NCBI GenBank assembly: GCA_965222645.1
Contig: OZ244968.1
Coordinates: 2,604,001 to 2,668,000 of the forward strand
Source of the DNA: JABDMH01 sp965222645
GTDB taxonomy: Bacteria > Bacteroidota > Bacteroidia > Chitinophagales > Saprospiraceae
Direction: 5' to 3'
DNA length: 64,000 nt
Part shown: piece after piece, positions 1 to 9,124 of the stretch
Numbering within the stretch: position 1 is the stretch's first letter
Layout: each line of letters begins with the position of its first letter
The notes under the pieces: model-generated
What the model was told of the DNA's origin: nothing
The model's input: only the letters and a program-made list of their open reading frames with translations
The model's database searches: none
Translations under genes and position numbers: made by a program

Positions 1-468
1 GATTATGTAACTCACAACAAATGGTTTGCCATCCCTACTGAGTTGATCAATCGCTAAAGTGACCGATACATCTGATGATTCTGTGGAGTTTAATGTAAAA
101 ATTATCTGATCCCCACTAAGGGTTCCTTCTCTCAACAATGCTTCCTGAAATAGCGGGACGGGAAGTGAGACTACAGAATCCAGTACCGGTACTGGCAGGG
201 CAATTGAAAATTTTGGAAAAAGTGATTGTTTGCTTTGCACATATGGGTCAGAATAAAAAACAGCGGTGTATATCTCCTCTTCATTGAGATTCACCTCGAC
301 ATTTTTTTGTAATTCTTCTATAAAATCATCCGAGAGAATTTCTATTTCAGCAATCGGAATTGCGAGAAAAGGATGTGAATCTTCCAGCTGCAATTCCTGT
401 GCGAGATCACCCTGAAGACAGGATTGCATTACAAAAATCACAGATGAAAAGAATAGGAGATGTCTCAA
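1..468 (-). CDS. putative lipoprotein, C-terminus cut by window edge
   Basis: I do not recognise this protein. The minus strand stays open from about 468 to the left edge. From a TTG at 468 it reads a short basic and hydrophobic leader (residues around LRHLLFFSSVIFV) followed by MQSC, which resembles a lipoprotein signal peptide with Cys as the lipid-modified residue. An ATG at 429 would start inside that leader, so the TTG or a similar upstream start is preferred. The mature part is acidic and rich in beta-type residues, for example ALPVPVLDSVVSLPVP. The gene begins 7 bp after the stop of the beta-CASP nuclease gene, so the two are probably co-transcribed. The likely location is the periplasm or outer membrane; the function is unknown. 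Confidence 0.6.
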   Translation of the reverse strand, partial: MRHLLFFSSVIFVMQSCLQGDLAQELQLEDSHPFLAIPIAEIEILSDDFIEELQKNVEVNLNEEEIYTAVFYSDPYVQSKQSLFPKFSIALPVPVLDSVVSLPVPLFQEALLREGTLSGDQIIFTLNSTESSDVSVTLAIDQLSRDGKPFVVSYII

Positions 469-475
469 AAAAGAT

Positions 476-1876
476 TTATTCTGTATTAAATTCTTGCCCC
501 AGACTTGGAATTTCCACATGCAGCTTCAGGTACTTTTCCAATAGAGAACGAAATGCAATTTGACTTTCATATTCGCCATGTACGAGAAACAACTTTTTCA
601 GACGTCTTTGATTTTTTAAAAAGTCTAGCATCTCATACCTGTCTCCATGAGCGGAAAAAGAATCCATGCGCTGAATATCGGCCCGGACAGGTTTGACTTC
701 TCCATACAATTTGATCTCTTTTTTACCGGCGAGCAACATTCCACCCGGTGTATCTGGTGAGCAATATCCCACTATCAGGAAAGTGCTGTTCTGGTGGTCA
801 ATGTTGTGAAACAGATGGTGTCTTACACGACCTGCATTCATCATTCCTGATGAGCTGATGATCACACAGGGTTCTTTCGAAAAATTGAGCTCTTTACTCA
901 ATTCTACATTTCGGACGTAAGTAAGATTATTAAAACCAAATGGATTGTCGTCAGTAAGTAAATATTCATTGAGTTCATTGTCGTAACATTCGGGGTGAGC
1001 ACCGAAAACCTCTGTGGCATTTACTGCCAGAGGACTGTCAACAAAAATTGGAATTCTTGGCAACATCCCTGCGCTGGCAAACTGGTCAAAGATGTAAACG
1101 ATTTCCTGCGTACGCCCCACGCTAAATGCGGGAATAATCAATTTACCCTTGTTCTCGATGCAGGTCTTGCGCATTATCGAGAGAATTTTCTCGCTCTCCT
1201 CTGGCCTGCTCATGTGGTCGCGGTCACCATAGGTGGATTCGCAAATGAGGTAATCTACCTCAGGCATAACCTGTGGATCACGCAATATCGGTCTATCCGG
1301 ACGACCAATATCACCCGTAAAACCCAGGAGGGTTTCCCTGCCGTTTTCGATAACCTTTAATGTGACATTGGCACTTCCCAAAATATGACCGGCATCTCTG
1401 TACTGCACCGATATCTGATCATTTATCCTAAACCACCTGTCGTAGGGCATACCGACAAACAATTTCATCGTCTCTTGCACATCCGCAGACTTGTACAGCG
1501 GTTTCTTCTTCTGCTTTTTCCCCTTTTTCTTGGCCTTTTTATTTGCATACTCGGCATCGCGTTCCTGTATCTTGGCACTGTCGAGCAGCATTATCGCACA
1601 AAGGCTGCGCGTGGCATGCGTGGCATATATTTCACCTCTAAATCCGTCTTTGACCAGACGAGGTAACCGGCCGGAATGATCGATATGCGCATGTGACAAG
1701 ACGACACAGTCTATCGACTTGGGATCAAAATACCACTGCCGGTTGAAATCGCTCATGGCACTCGCCCGCCCCTGATATAAACCACAGTCTAATAAAATCG
1801 TGAATCCCGAGTCCAGGGTCAACAGATGCGCACTTCCAGTTACCTCCCTGGCAGCGCCACAAAATCTAATATGCAT
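476..1876 (-). CDS. MBL-fold/beta-CASP RNA-processing nuclease
   Basis: This is a 466-residue metallo-beta-lactamase-fold protein of the RNA-specific beta-CASP group (CPSF73/TTHA0252-like). The zinc-binding signature SHAHIDHSG lies at residues 61-69. A further metal ligand lies in DAGHILGSA, and a metal-binding Asp in FTGDIGRPDRP. The beta-CASP middle region contains SVGRTQEIVY and SSSGMMNAGRVRHHL. The C-terminal RMMBL region contains SFSAHGD and ends with FLVHGE. An unusual lysine-rich insert (ANKKAKKKGKKQKKK) near residues 110-125 may contact RNA. Family knowledge suggests a cytoplasmic endo- or exoribonuclease, but the substrate cannot be read from the sequence. The downstream neighbour is a lipoprotein gene 7 bp away. 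Confidence 0.9.
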   Translation of the reverse strand: MHIRFCGAAREVTGSAHLLTLDSGFTILLDCGLYQGRASAMSDFNRQWYFDPKSIDCVVLSHAHIDHSGRLPRLVKDGFRGEIYATHATRSLCAIMLLDSAKIQERDAEYANKKAKKKGKKQKKKPLYKSADVQETMKLFVGMPYDRWFRINDQISVQYRDAGHILGSANVTLKVIENGRETLLGFTGDIGRPDRPILRDPQVMPEVDYLICESTYGDRDHMSRPEESEKILSIMRKTCIENKGKLIIPAFSVGRTQEIVYIFDQFASAGMLPRIPIFVDSPLAVNATEVFGAHPECYDNELNEYLLTDDNPFGFNNLTYVRNVELSKELNFSKEPCVIISSSGMMNAGRVRHHLFHNIDHQNSTFLIVGYCSPDTPGGMLLAGKKEIKLYGEVKPVRADIQRMDSFSAHGDRYEMLDFLKNQRRLKKLFLVHGEYESQIAFRSLLEKYLKLHVEIPSLGQEFNTE

Positions 1877-2052
1877 CTAGATGTCGCATTTCTTTTAAAG
1901 CGCCAAAAGATACAATAAACTTTATTGGGCATTGGGCAACATGATCGCTCTACAGATGCAAGCATATCTCTCATCTAACATCCTGGGTGACCGGGAAAGT
2001 TACGTTCGGGCTTTTACGGGATCCACCATAGTAGTATCAATGCAATGGATGG

Positions 2053-3177
2053 CTAGTACACCCGGAGAGATCCGTAATCCGACCTGACTTTTATTGTGTT
2101 GGGAGAAGATTCGCTGCCCACGTGCCCCTCGACAATTACATCCTCATTGTCCCTAATCTCCCGTTTGGCCACAATATCGTCTCTCATTTTTACAGAAGTA
2201 TGTCTACTTTCTACATCGATCTGAAAGGAACTTAGTTCATTCAGATCCAGGACAATTCCAGCATAGCGGGAAGTGACATCGATCTCACGTACGTCTTCAC
2301 CAGCGCGATCGATCTCGATCCCACCATAAGACAGACTTGCGACGGCAGATTGAGTGAGGTAATCAATATCAATCTTGGTGTACCGGGTTTCTATATCAAT
2401 CCGTTCTATTTTCTTGATGTCAAAATTGTCATATTTCCCATTATTTTCCAGGCTGCCGACATCTCCAAGTTTATAATCATCGTACCCGCTTTCAGTGCGC
2501 AACTGATTGGCACTTTCGATCTCAATCTTCGAATATTTGCTGTCAAGGTCAATTACATCAGCATCGTTGATTTGCAATTTCCCATAGGCAAATTCTGCTT
2601 CCAGATTCTTGACTTGTGCAATAAATGCATTGCCATATGCCATATCGAGGATCATCTTTTCAGCTGCATGGTCTGCTGAAAGATTTCCGTATTTCAGTTC
2701 TACCATCACATCACCGGATATTTCCGCCAGCTCCGCATTACCGTATTTATGGCTCAACTCCAGATCACTGCGTCGAGGCATCGAAACTTCATAGTTAATT
2801 TCTATGTCGTCATTATTCCACCAACTTTTTATAAACCACCACACTGACCTTTTGCTCTCAATTTCGGTAGTGGCAGATACATAGCGGTCGTCATTAGAAA
2901 ATTCCACATTGATCCGATTAAAGGTTTCTTCAGCTTTGGATTTGCTATTTGCGTTTACTTTTATCGTAACGACGATGTCCACTTCATTTCTGTCCCAGGT
3001 ATTTATCCTGACCAGTCCATGTTTATTTTCGATGTTTACTTTTCCACCTTCAGCAAGGCTAAAATGTTTTTCAATTGTCTTGATGTGTTCACTTTTTGCA
3101 GTAAGTGACAATGGATTACTGCAAACAATTACGATAAAGGAAATCAGGGTGACAATATTAAATTTGTAAGCCTTCAT
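2053..3177 (-). CDS. DUF4097-like secreted beta-repeat protein
   Basis: This 374-residue protein has an N-terminal signal peptide (KFNIVTLISFIVIVCSNPLSLTA) and a body built of about a dozen short beta repeats of the form hydrophobic-Y-G-x-hydrophobic, such as YGNAEL, YGNLSA, YGNAFI, YGKLQI, YSKIEI, YDDYKL, YTKIDI and YGSLRVY. This is typical of the DUF4097/DUF2807 adhesin-like beta-helix group. It is the third gene of a sigma/anti-sigma operon: its start lies 20 bp inside the anti-sigma gene, which implies translational coupling. In Bacteroidota such genes often accompany ECF sigma factors. It is exported, but the cellular role is unknown; an envelope-stress output or sensor is an inference. 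Confidence 0.75.
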   Translation of the reverse strand: MKAYKFNIVTLISFIVIVCSNPLSLTAKSEHIKTIEKHFSLAEGGKVNIENKHGLVRINTWDRNEVDIVVTIKVNANSKSKAEETFNRINVEFSNDDRYVSATTEIESKRSVWWFIKSWWNNDDIEINYEVSMPRRSDLELSHKYGNAELAEISGDVMVELKYGNLSADHAAEKMILDMAYGNAFIAQVKNLEAEFAYGKLQINDADVIDLDSKYSKIEIESANQLRTESGYDDYKLGDVGSLENNGKYDNFDIKKIERIDIETRYTKIDIDYLTQSAVASLSYGGIEIDRAGEDVREIDVTSRYAGIVLDLNELSSFQIDVESRHTSVKMRDDIVAKREIRDNEDVIVEGHVGSESSPNTIKVRSDYGSLRVY

Positions 3178-3691
3178 TTTTTGTTTCTATTAATTCTTTT
3201 TTACGATCTAGCGCCTTTTCCAGCAGTTCTACCTTCGCTTCATATAAGGATATGATAGCTTCCATTACTAATTCTCTTGATTTCTTTGGAGCTGTTGACA
3301 ATTCTACTTTTAAGTCATTTATTTGCTGATCGATATTTGACAATTCTACTTTTACTTCGTCCACTTGTTGATCACCTCCCAATCGAATAAAAAGAGCTTC
3401 CACCTCACCGTTGTAATATTTTTGCATACCATTAAATTCCTCAGATTGTTCTAAGGCCATCAAACTTTGGTATTGATGAAAGCGAGGGGCCAGTATGACA
3501 CCCAGTGCAATACCAATCAATAAGAGGACTGATGCTGCAACGGACCACCTCCAGAGATTAAACCTTCCCTTTTCTTTTCTGGAAAGAGCCCGGTCTATAT
3601 CAGCCCACACTTTAAGCGAAGGTCTTTCGTCATCAAATCTTCCCCTATGATCCCCAATAAATCTTTCCAACGAATCTTCTTTTCTCTTCAT
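3158..3691 (-). CDS. membrane-anchored anti-sigma-like protein
   Basis: This 177-residue protein has a cytoplasmic N-terminal segment of about 45 residues, one membrane span (about residues 49-70, SVAASVLLLIGIALGVILA) and a periplasmic helical coiled-coil tail rich in Glu and Lys. The phrase VKVELS occurs twice (VDEVKVELSNIDQQI and NDLKVELSTAPKK). It lies between the ECF sigma gene (4-bp ATGA overlap) and a DUF4097-like gene (20-bp overlap). The layout and topology suggest an anti-sigma factor holding the neighbouring sigma factor at the inner membrane. No zinc-anti-sigma HxxxCxxC motif is visible, so the assignment rests on topology and context. Confidence 0.7.
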   Translation of the reverse strand: MKRKEDSLERFIGDHRGRFDDERPSLKVWADIDRALSRKEKGRFNLWRWSVAASVLLLIGIALGVILAPRFHQYQSLMALEQSEEFNGMQKYYNGEVEALFIRLGGDQQVDEVKVELSNIDQQINDLKVELSTAPKKSRELVMEAIISLYEAKVELLEKALDRKKELIETKNEGLQI

Positions 3692-4236
3692 CCTGCTTTA
3701 TTTTTCTGGCTTAGGATTTTGTACAGTTTTTGCTTTGCCCTGCTATATTGGGATTTTGAAGCCCCCTCTGTAATACCCAGAATCTCACTTATTTCACCGT
3801 GGTCATATCCCTCCATTAGATATAAATTAAACACTGTCCGATATCCATCCGGCAACATTTTTATCGCTGACTTGACCCGATGTATTTCATCTATGTCAAA
3901 GCTGACTTCTTCAAAATAATCATCAGCTATTTCAATCTCTCTGTCGCTACTCACAAACTCAATCTTCCTCCTTTTTAATTCATTTAGGCAGCTATTCACA
4001 ACAATTCGTTTAATCCATGCCCCCAAGGTTGAATCACCCCTAAACGTATTCATCTTTGTAAACACATCGATGAAAGCATTCTGCAAGACATCTTCAGCCT
4101 CCTCCCTATTACCCATCATCCTGATGCAGATGTTATACATTGCCTTGGAGTACTTGTTATAAACTTCAAATTGTGCCCGGCGATCTCCGTCAAGACATCG
4201 TTCTGTGAGCTCTTCGATAGTTGCGATTGTTTCCAA
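3688..4236 (-). CDS. ECF-type RNA polymerase sigma factor
   Basis: This 182-residue sigma-70 family protein is of extracytoplasmic-function size. Region 2 spans about residues 25-90 with the characteristic EEAEDVLQNAFIDVF and LGAWIKRIVVNSCLNELKRR. Region 4 spans about 125-173 with LPDGYRTVFNLYLMEGYDHGEISEILGI followed by a helix-turn-helix (SKSQYSRAKQKL). It directs RNA polymerase to a small regulon, often including its own operon. It overlaps the putative anti-sigma gene by 4 bp and heads a three-gene operon. The promoter should lie in the 4237-4440 spacer, where no confident element is seen. Confidence 0.93.
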   Translation of the reverse strand: METIATIEELTERCLDGDRRAQFEVYNKYSKAMYNICIRMMGNREEAEDVLQNAFIDVFTKMNTFRGDSTLGAWIKRIVVNSCLNELKRRKIEFVSSDREIEIADDYFEEVSFDIDEIHRVKSAIKMLPDGYRTVFNLYLMEGYDHGEISEILGITEGASKSQYSRAKQKLYKILSQKNKAG

Positions 4237-4440
4237 GTTCTTCCAAAGTTCAATAGTAGAGACAACCTCTTACCTCCATAGGTTGCATCCGCCATATTCT
4301 TAATTCATCTCCCCCGGTGGAGCGGGTTACTGACCTTCTAAGATGTCAAAATCCTGCTTTTAAGATGCCTTTGTACTGGATCTGTGTTATCTATGTGTAC
4401 CTTAAGATCTCACACTGGCAGGGATCACGGTTTGTATTCG

Positions 4441-4460
4441 GACCAACGTTGTGGTTGGTC
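4441..4460 (-). terminator. hairpin after the small MPKK gene
   Basis: A perfect 7-bp inverted repeat (GACCAAC, 6-nt loop, GTTGGTC) lies 12 bp downstream of the small gene ending at 4473. There is no T-run on the minus strand, so it may be a weak or factor-assisted terminator or an mRNA-stabilising hairpin. The rest of the 4237-4472 spacer shows no gene. Confidence 0.4.
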
Positions 4461-4472
4461 ACTCGAGATGGG

Positions 4473-4658
4473 CTACTCTTCTTCTGCGGAGTACTTGTCG
4501 ACCAACTTTTTGTCTGACACATTTTCATCAAGAAACGTGTTTAACTCGTCGATAGCCAGTGTACTCTTGATCTGACCAAATTCGTTAATGCGGATATCAA
4601 ATCCCTTGAGGTCTTCATGAGATTCGGGGATCCCTTTTTTAGGAATTTTCTTTGGCAT
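4473..4658 (-). CDS. small hypothetical protein (61 aa)
   Basis: This short protein begins MPKKIPKKGIPESHEDLKGF and ends in an acidic tail (KYSAEEE). The ATG at 4658 is preferred over a TTG at 4679. It has a basic head, a predicted compact middle (FDIRINEFGQI) and an acidic end, with no membrane span. It follows gltX on the same strand with a gap of about 73 bp, so it may be co-transcribed. I cannot assign a function. Its coherent, non-repetitive composition and its place between two genes of the same direction suggest a real gene. Confidence 0.55.
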   Translation of the reverse strand: MPKKIPKKGIPESHEDLKGFDIRINEFGQIKSTLAIDELNTFLDENVSDKKLVDKYSAEEE

Positions 4659-4731
4659 TGCTACTTTTATATTTATCAACGCTTAAGTGAGCTAAGTGGG
4701 TTCCTCGATGTCTCTCAATAGTACTAACTAG

Positions 4732-6273
4732 TTAGTGATTATCCATGACCTTATCGAAAGAAACCATTGCCTTTGACAAGCGATCAGTCGCTTTGTCACT
4801 ACCCAAAATCTGCATCGTCATAAACAAGTCAGGACCCTTTGTCGCTCCCGTAAGCCCAATCCGTAATAAAGGCATGAGGTCACCGAATTTTATTCCAGCC
4901 TCATTGATATACTGCCTTATGTGTTCCTTTATGGATACGGCATCGAAGGTGTCCATAGTTTTTAACTCTTTGACCACATTGCGATAATGCGTACTGAAGG
5001 GTTGATGCCATTTTTTCTTGATGGTTTTCTTGTCGTATTCAAGGTTGGGATCATATAAAAATTGTACAGCTACAGGAAAGTCGGCCAAAGTATTGACACG
5101 TCCTTCCATCAGCTCCACGATGTCTTGCAGGTGATACATCGACAGGTCGTATCCTGCTGCAATCATAAATGGCTTAACCATTTCCGTCGTGCGGCTCTTA
5201 TCCTGCGCAGTCATGTACTGGGCATTATACCATAGCGCCTTCTCGTAATCAAACCTTGCACCGGCTTTACCGATATTATCTAAAGAAAAGGCTGAAATCA
5301 ATTGCTCAAGTGAAAAGATCTCTTGCTCAGTTCCCGGATTCCAACCCAAAAAACTTAAGAAATTGATCAGAGCATCCGGTATAAAACCAGCAGTATCAAA
5401 ACCCGGAAAAGACGCCTGTGGATCCGGGTCAGTCCAGGATATAGGAAATACGGGAAACCCAAATTTTTGTCCGTCACGCTTGCTGAGTTTTCCCTTCCCG
5501 CTAGGTTTGAGAATAAGAGGTAAATGTGCAAATTTCGGCATTGAATTTTCCCAGCCGAACGCCTGGTAAAGCAATACATGATGAGCTGTACTCGATAACC
5601 ATTCTTCACCTCTTATCACGTGACTGATCTTCATGAGATGATCATCAACTACATTGGCGAGATGGTAGGTCGGATAGCCATCAGCCTTGAGAAGAACTTT
5701 GTCATCCAGTTCCTTCGTGTGAATGACGACCTCTCCCCTGATGTGATCCGAAAACGAAATCCGCTTGTCATCGGGCACTCGCAGCCGGATCACATGAGGT
5801 GCTCCTTGCTGAATCAATTCGGAGGTCTGACCATCTCCTAAACTCAAGGAGTTCCGCATAGACCTTCTCACGAAAGCGTCATACTTTGCATGAGGACGAC
5901 CTTGATTGGCCTCCCGCTGACGCATCGCCTCCAGTTCTTCCTTTGTATCAAATGCGTAATAGGCCTGACCCCGGTCGAGTAGTTGAGCCACGTATTTTTT
6001 ATAAATATCCAGGCGTTCTGATTGTCGGTAGGGACCGTACCTGCCAGCAGTGCCAGGGCCTTCATCAATGGTGAGTCCACACCAAGAAAGAGCATTTACA
6101 ATATAATCTTCAGCGCCCTCAACAAATCTTTCCCGATCTGTATCTTCAATTCTCAAAATAAAACTGCCTTCATGTTTCTTTGCAAAAAGGTAGTTGTACA
6201 ATGCGGTGCGGAGGCCTCCAATATGGAGAGGTCCCGTAGGACTAGGTGCAAACCTCACTCTTACATCAAGCAT
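4732..6273 (-). CDS. gltX: glutamyl-tRNA synthetase
   Basis: This 513-residue class I aminoacyl-tRNA synthetase charges tRNA-Glu with glutamate in the cytoplasm. The HIGH signature appears as PLHIGG at residues 15-20, preceded by the typical RFAPSPTG. The KMSKS-equivalent is KLSKR at 262-266. The glutamate-recognition stretch FILRIEDTDRER is at 38-49. The C-terminal helical anticodon-binding region begins around residue 330. The length fits Bacteroidota GltX. The start codon ATG at 6273 gives the expected N-terminus. It faces a polysaccharide deacetylase gene across a 192-bp divergent promoter region. Confidence 0.97.
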   Translation of the reverse strand: MLDVRVRFAPSPTGPLHIGGLRTALYNYLFAKKHEGSFILRIEDTDRERFVEGAEDYIVNALSWCGLTIDEGPGTAGRYGPYRQSERLDIYKKYVAQLLDRGQAYYAFDTKEELEAMRQREANQGRPHAKYDAFVRRSMRNSLSLGDGQTSELIQQGAPHVIRLRVPDDKRISFSDHIRGEVVIHTKELDDKVLLKADGYPTYHLANVVDDHLMKISHVIRGEEWLSSTAHHVLLYQAFGWENSMPKFAHLPLILKPSGKGKLSKRDGQKFGFPVFPISWTDPDPQASFPGFDTAGFIPDALINFLSFLGWNPGTEQEIFSLEQLISAFSLDNIGKAGARFDYEKALWYNAQYMTAQDKSRTTEMVKPFMIAAGYDLSMYHLQDIVELMEGRVNTLADFPVAVQFLYDPNLEYDKKTIKKKWHQPFSTHYRNVVKELKTMDTFDAVSIKEHIRQYINEAGIKFGDLMPLLRIGLTGATKGPDLFMTMQILGSDKATDRLSKAMVSFDKVMDNH

Positions 6274-6465
6274 TCTTTAAATAATTTACAATATTTTATT
6301 GGTCAAAGCAGACAACATATTAGTACAATTTCCCATATTTACACTGAGAATCTGGAGCAGCAAAATCTTCCAGACGAACGTTATTACTATGCCGTTGAAT
6401 CAGAACAAATAAACGGAATAATTATTGCAATGACATTGTCAGGATCCTTCAACACTTAATTCCTA

Positions 6466-7116
6466 ATGTATCTTATAAAAACACCCACTCTCATTCAGAA
6501 TTTATTTCCAAACTTTACGTGGAAAATCCCCAGTGATCAAAAGACTATTTATCTCACTTTTGACGATGGCCCTGTCAAAGAAGTCACACCCTGGGTAATA
6601 GAACAGTTGGATCTGTTTGATGCCAAAGCCACGTTTTTTTGTGTTGGCGAAAATGTTCAGGCTAACTCCGATATTCTTTTGTCCCTGACCGATCAAGGTC
6701 ATACCCTGGGCAGTCATACTAACAATCATTTGTCTGGATGGAGTACAGACAACATTCCATACTTTCACAATGTTAGAAGAGGTGCTACACTCGTGAAGTC
6801 GTCATTGTTTAGACCCCCGTATGGCAGACTTAAGCCGTCTCAGGTTCCTTTTCTCATGCGGCACTACAATATAATCATGTGGGATGTGCTGAGTGGTGAT
6901 TTTGATCCCGATATCTCGGCAGATCAATGTTTGCGAAATGTAATCGATCATGCGGGGCCCGGGTCGATAGTGGTATTTCACGATAGCCTGAAATCGGAGA
7001 AAAAACTGAAGCATGTACTTCCCCGGGTGCTTGAGCACTTTTCAAATCAGGGCTTTCAGTTTGAGAAGATTACTGAAAAATTACTCTCTTATTCGCCACA
7101 GAAACAAAGAGCATAG
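6466..7116 (+). CDS. polysaccharide deacetylase (NodB/CE4 family)
   Basis: This 216-residue carbohydrate esterase family 4 protein has the five expected motifs: TFDDGP (residues 31-36, catalytic base and metal Asp), HTNNH (84-88, metal His pair), RPPYGR, a W-D-containing segment (MWDVLSGDFDPD) and VVFHDS near the C-terminus. It removes N- or O-acetyl groups from a cell-wall or exopolysaccharide. No clear signal peptide is seen, so it may act in the cytoplasm or leave by another route. It stands alone between divergent gltX and the DUF1232 gene. Confidence 0.9.
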   Translation: MYLIKTPTLIQNLFPNFTWKIPSDQKTIYLTFDDGPVKEVTPWVIEQLDLFDAKATFFCVGENVQANSDILLSLTDQGHTLGSHTNNHLSGWSTDNIPYFHNVRRGATLVKSSLFRPPYGRLKPSQVPFLMRHYNIIMWDVLSGDFDPDISADQCLRNVIDHAGPGSIVVFHDSLKSEKKLKHVLPRVLEHFSNQGFQFEKITEKLLSYSPQKQRA

Positions 7117-7255
7117 TTCCCGTATCTTTTAAAGGCAAGACCTCTAATCGCTTTTTTTTACGGTTGGTTTTCCACACTTAAATTATCTCAAGGAACAAAG
7201 AGGTACCTGTCAAGTGTTTACAGTATCAGATCAGACAAAGGATCAAGGGAACAAA

Positions 7256-7654
7256 ATGAGACATCCAGAGGATTACTATCGAAAGTTTATGTCTCGCTTT
7301 GATGAAGATGAGTATCTTCTCAAGGCCAGAAAGTATTTGAAAATTGCGGGAGTCCAATTAGTGTATGCGTGCATGCTCTTGTTTTATGCGTACAAACATC
7401 CCGATACTCCTTCCTGGGCCAGGAGAATGGTACTCGGTGCACTGGCGTATGCACTGGCCCCGATCGATCTCATTCCTGATCTCGCACCCTTTCTTGGCTT
7501 TACCGATGACTTTGGAGTCCTTATGTTTGGCGTTGTAAGTATAGCTTGTTACATCGATGACTCTGTAAGAGAAAAGGCCCAAAAACATGTAATTAAATGG
7601 TTCGGAAGGGTCGATCAGGATGACTTCGATGAGGTAAATCGCAAAATTGGCTGA
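7256..7654 (+). CDS. YkvA/DUF1232 membrane protein
   Basis: This protein of about 132 residues has the DUF1232 core ALAYALAPIDLIPDLAPFLGFTDD, followed by a hydrophobic span (FGVLMFGVVSIACYI). An earlier hydrophobic segment (GVQLVYACMLLFYAY) gives two to three membrane helices. The ATG at 7256 (MRHPEDYYRKF) is preferred over a GTG at 7214 because the residues before it look unstructured. The domain is widespread and its biochemical role is unknown. It lies between two genes of the same direction. Confidence 0.82.
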   Translation: MRHPEDYYRKFMSRFDEDEYLLKARKYLKIAGVQLVYACMLLFYAYKHPDTPSWARRMVLGALAYALAPIDLIPDLAPFLGFTDDFGVLMFGVVSIACYIDDSVREKAQKHVIKWFGRVDQDDFDEVNRKIG

Positions 7655-7822
7655 AGGGTATTCAGTAATCCTGTATCCGGTCTTCAAAAAGCTAAAAAAT
7701 CTCCGACAGTCAATCCGGATTTGTAAACTGTTTCAAAAACATTGATTCTCCGGAGCCGGATCATCCCCACTTTTGACAAAACCTGGAGATTTCACAATCA
7801 GTTTTCCTATTTTTCCCGATAT

Positions 7823-9124
7823 ATGAAAAGACAAATTCAGGAAACCAAACTGTTTATCCGGAACAGGGAGCGGTTTGCAAAAAGTCTGATGCCATCCTCT
7901 CTGGCAGTACTATACTCCAGTGATCGCATGCTCCGCACCGGTGATCAGCATTTTCCCTTTCGTCAGCAATCTGATTTTTATTACTTGACCGGAATCAATG
8001 AGCCCAATACAGCGCTTTTGATTTTTCCATCAGCTGTGAAGGAACAAAACCGTGAAATTTTATTTATTCCAAAAACAGATAAACATGCCAAAATCTGGTC
8101 TGGAGAAAATTTAACTAAAGACGCGGCAACACAAATTTCGGGTATTAAGAATGTCCTCTTTGTGAACGAGATGCCGGCTCTGTTGCACCGGCTGATTCAC
8201 CGGATCGATAAAATTTATCTCAATGAGAATGAAATGCGCTCGGCTCAGGAGGAAGTACTGTCCAGAAGTCAACGAAAAAATGCGGAACTGATAAAAAAGT
8301 ATCCTCTACACCAATTTTGCAGGGCAAATCCGATACTGCGTTCATTGCGGATGATCAAATCGCGTGAGGAAATTGAAGCCGTGAGGGGAGCAATAGACAT
8401 CACCCACAGGGGGTTTGAACATATTCTTTCTGCATTATCACCTGGTGTCTGGGAATATCAATTGCATGCGATCCTCACAGGTACTTTTTTACACCATGGA
8501 TCATCGGGTCATGCATTTCCACCCATTATCGCGAGCGGTCTAAATGCCTGCACCCTCCATTATGAGACTAATCAGAATCAGTGTAGCAAGGGTGAGCTCT
8601 TGTTGCTAGATTTTGGTGCAGAGTACAACAACTATGCAGCTGATGTCACCCGCACGATTCCCGTAAATGGCCGGTACTCTACCCGTCAAGCCGAGATTTA
8701 TAACGCCGTCCTGACAATACTAAAGCGATGTACCGAAATGATGGTGCCTGACAAGACAATCGCCGAGATTTCGCTCGAGGCAGGAAAGATGATGAATCAT
8801 GCACTCATAGATCTGGGTCTGCTGACCAAAAAAGAGGTGAGGAAGGCTTCGGAGAAGGAAAAGCCACATCGAAAATATTTTATGCACGGCATTTCCCATC
8901 ATCTGGGACTCGATGTGCACGATCTGTCTGATCGTGATGCACCGTTGCAACACGGCATGATTCTCACTTGCGAACCAGGCATATATATCCGTGAAGAGGA
9001 AATTGGAATTCGATTGGAAAATGACATTTTAGTCACCGATCAAGGACCGGTCAACCTCAGCAAACAGATTCCAATAGAGATCGAGGACATCGAAAGCAGA
9101 ATGCAAAGTAAATTATCGGTCTAG
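7823..9124 (+). CDS. pepP: Xaa-Pro aminopeptidase
   Basis: This M24 family metallopeptidase (433 aa from the ATG at 7823, MKRQIQETK) removes N-terminal residues that precede proline in peptides. The N-terminal creatinase-like domain shows SDRMLRTGDQHFPFRQQSDFYYLTG. The C-terminal pita-bread domain carries the dinuclear metal ligands: two Asp in LDFGAEYNNYAADVTRT, His in HGISHHLGLDVHD, Glu in CEPGIYI and Glu in IRLENDIL. An in-frame start at 7742 would add 27 unconvincing residues. Its 3' end overlaps the convergent hypothetical gene by 12 bp. Confidence 0.93.
   Translation: MKRQIQETKLFIRNRERFAKSLMPSSLAVLYSSDRMLRTGDQHFPFRQQSDFYYLTGINEPNTALLIFPSAVKEQNREILFIPKTDKHAKIWSGENLTKDAATQISGIKNVLFVNEMPALLHRLIHRIDKIYLNENEMRSAQEEVLSRSQRKNAELIKKYPLHQFCRANPILRSLRMIKSREEIEAVRGAIDITHRGFEHILSALSPGVWEYQLHAILTGTFLHHGSSGHAFPPIIASGLNACTLHYETNQNQCSKGELLLLDFGAEYNNYAADVTRTIPVNGRYSTRQAEIYNAVLTILKRCTEMMVPDKTIAEISLEAGKMMNHALIDLGLLTKKEVRKASEKEKPHRKYFMHGISHHLGLDVHDLSDRDAPLQHGMILTCEPGIYIREEEIGIRLENDILVTDQGPVNLSKQIPIEIEDIESRMQSKLSV

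Noticed and set aside
4317..4575. Overlapping plus-strand frames of 63-66 residues
   Set aside because: Partly shadows of the small MPKK gene and the hairpin spacer; no protein-like pattern.
4723..4738. Palindrome ACTAACTAGTTAGT at the gltX stop resembling the cassette ends
   Set aside because: Shares only the short CACTAACTAG core with the 22.9 kb repeat; too short to claim a mobile-element site.
6022..6459. 145-residue plus-strand frame over the gltX start and spacer
   Set aside because: It mostly mirrors gltX on the other strand and has no domain or conserved pattern.
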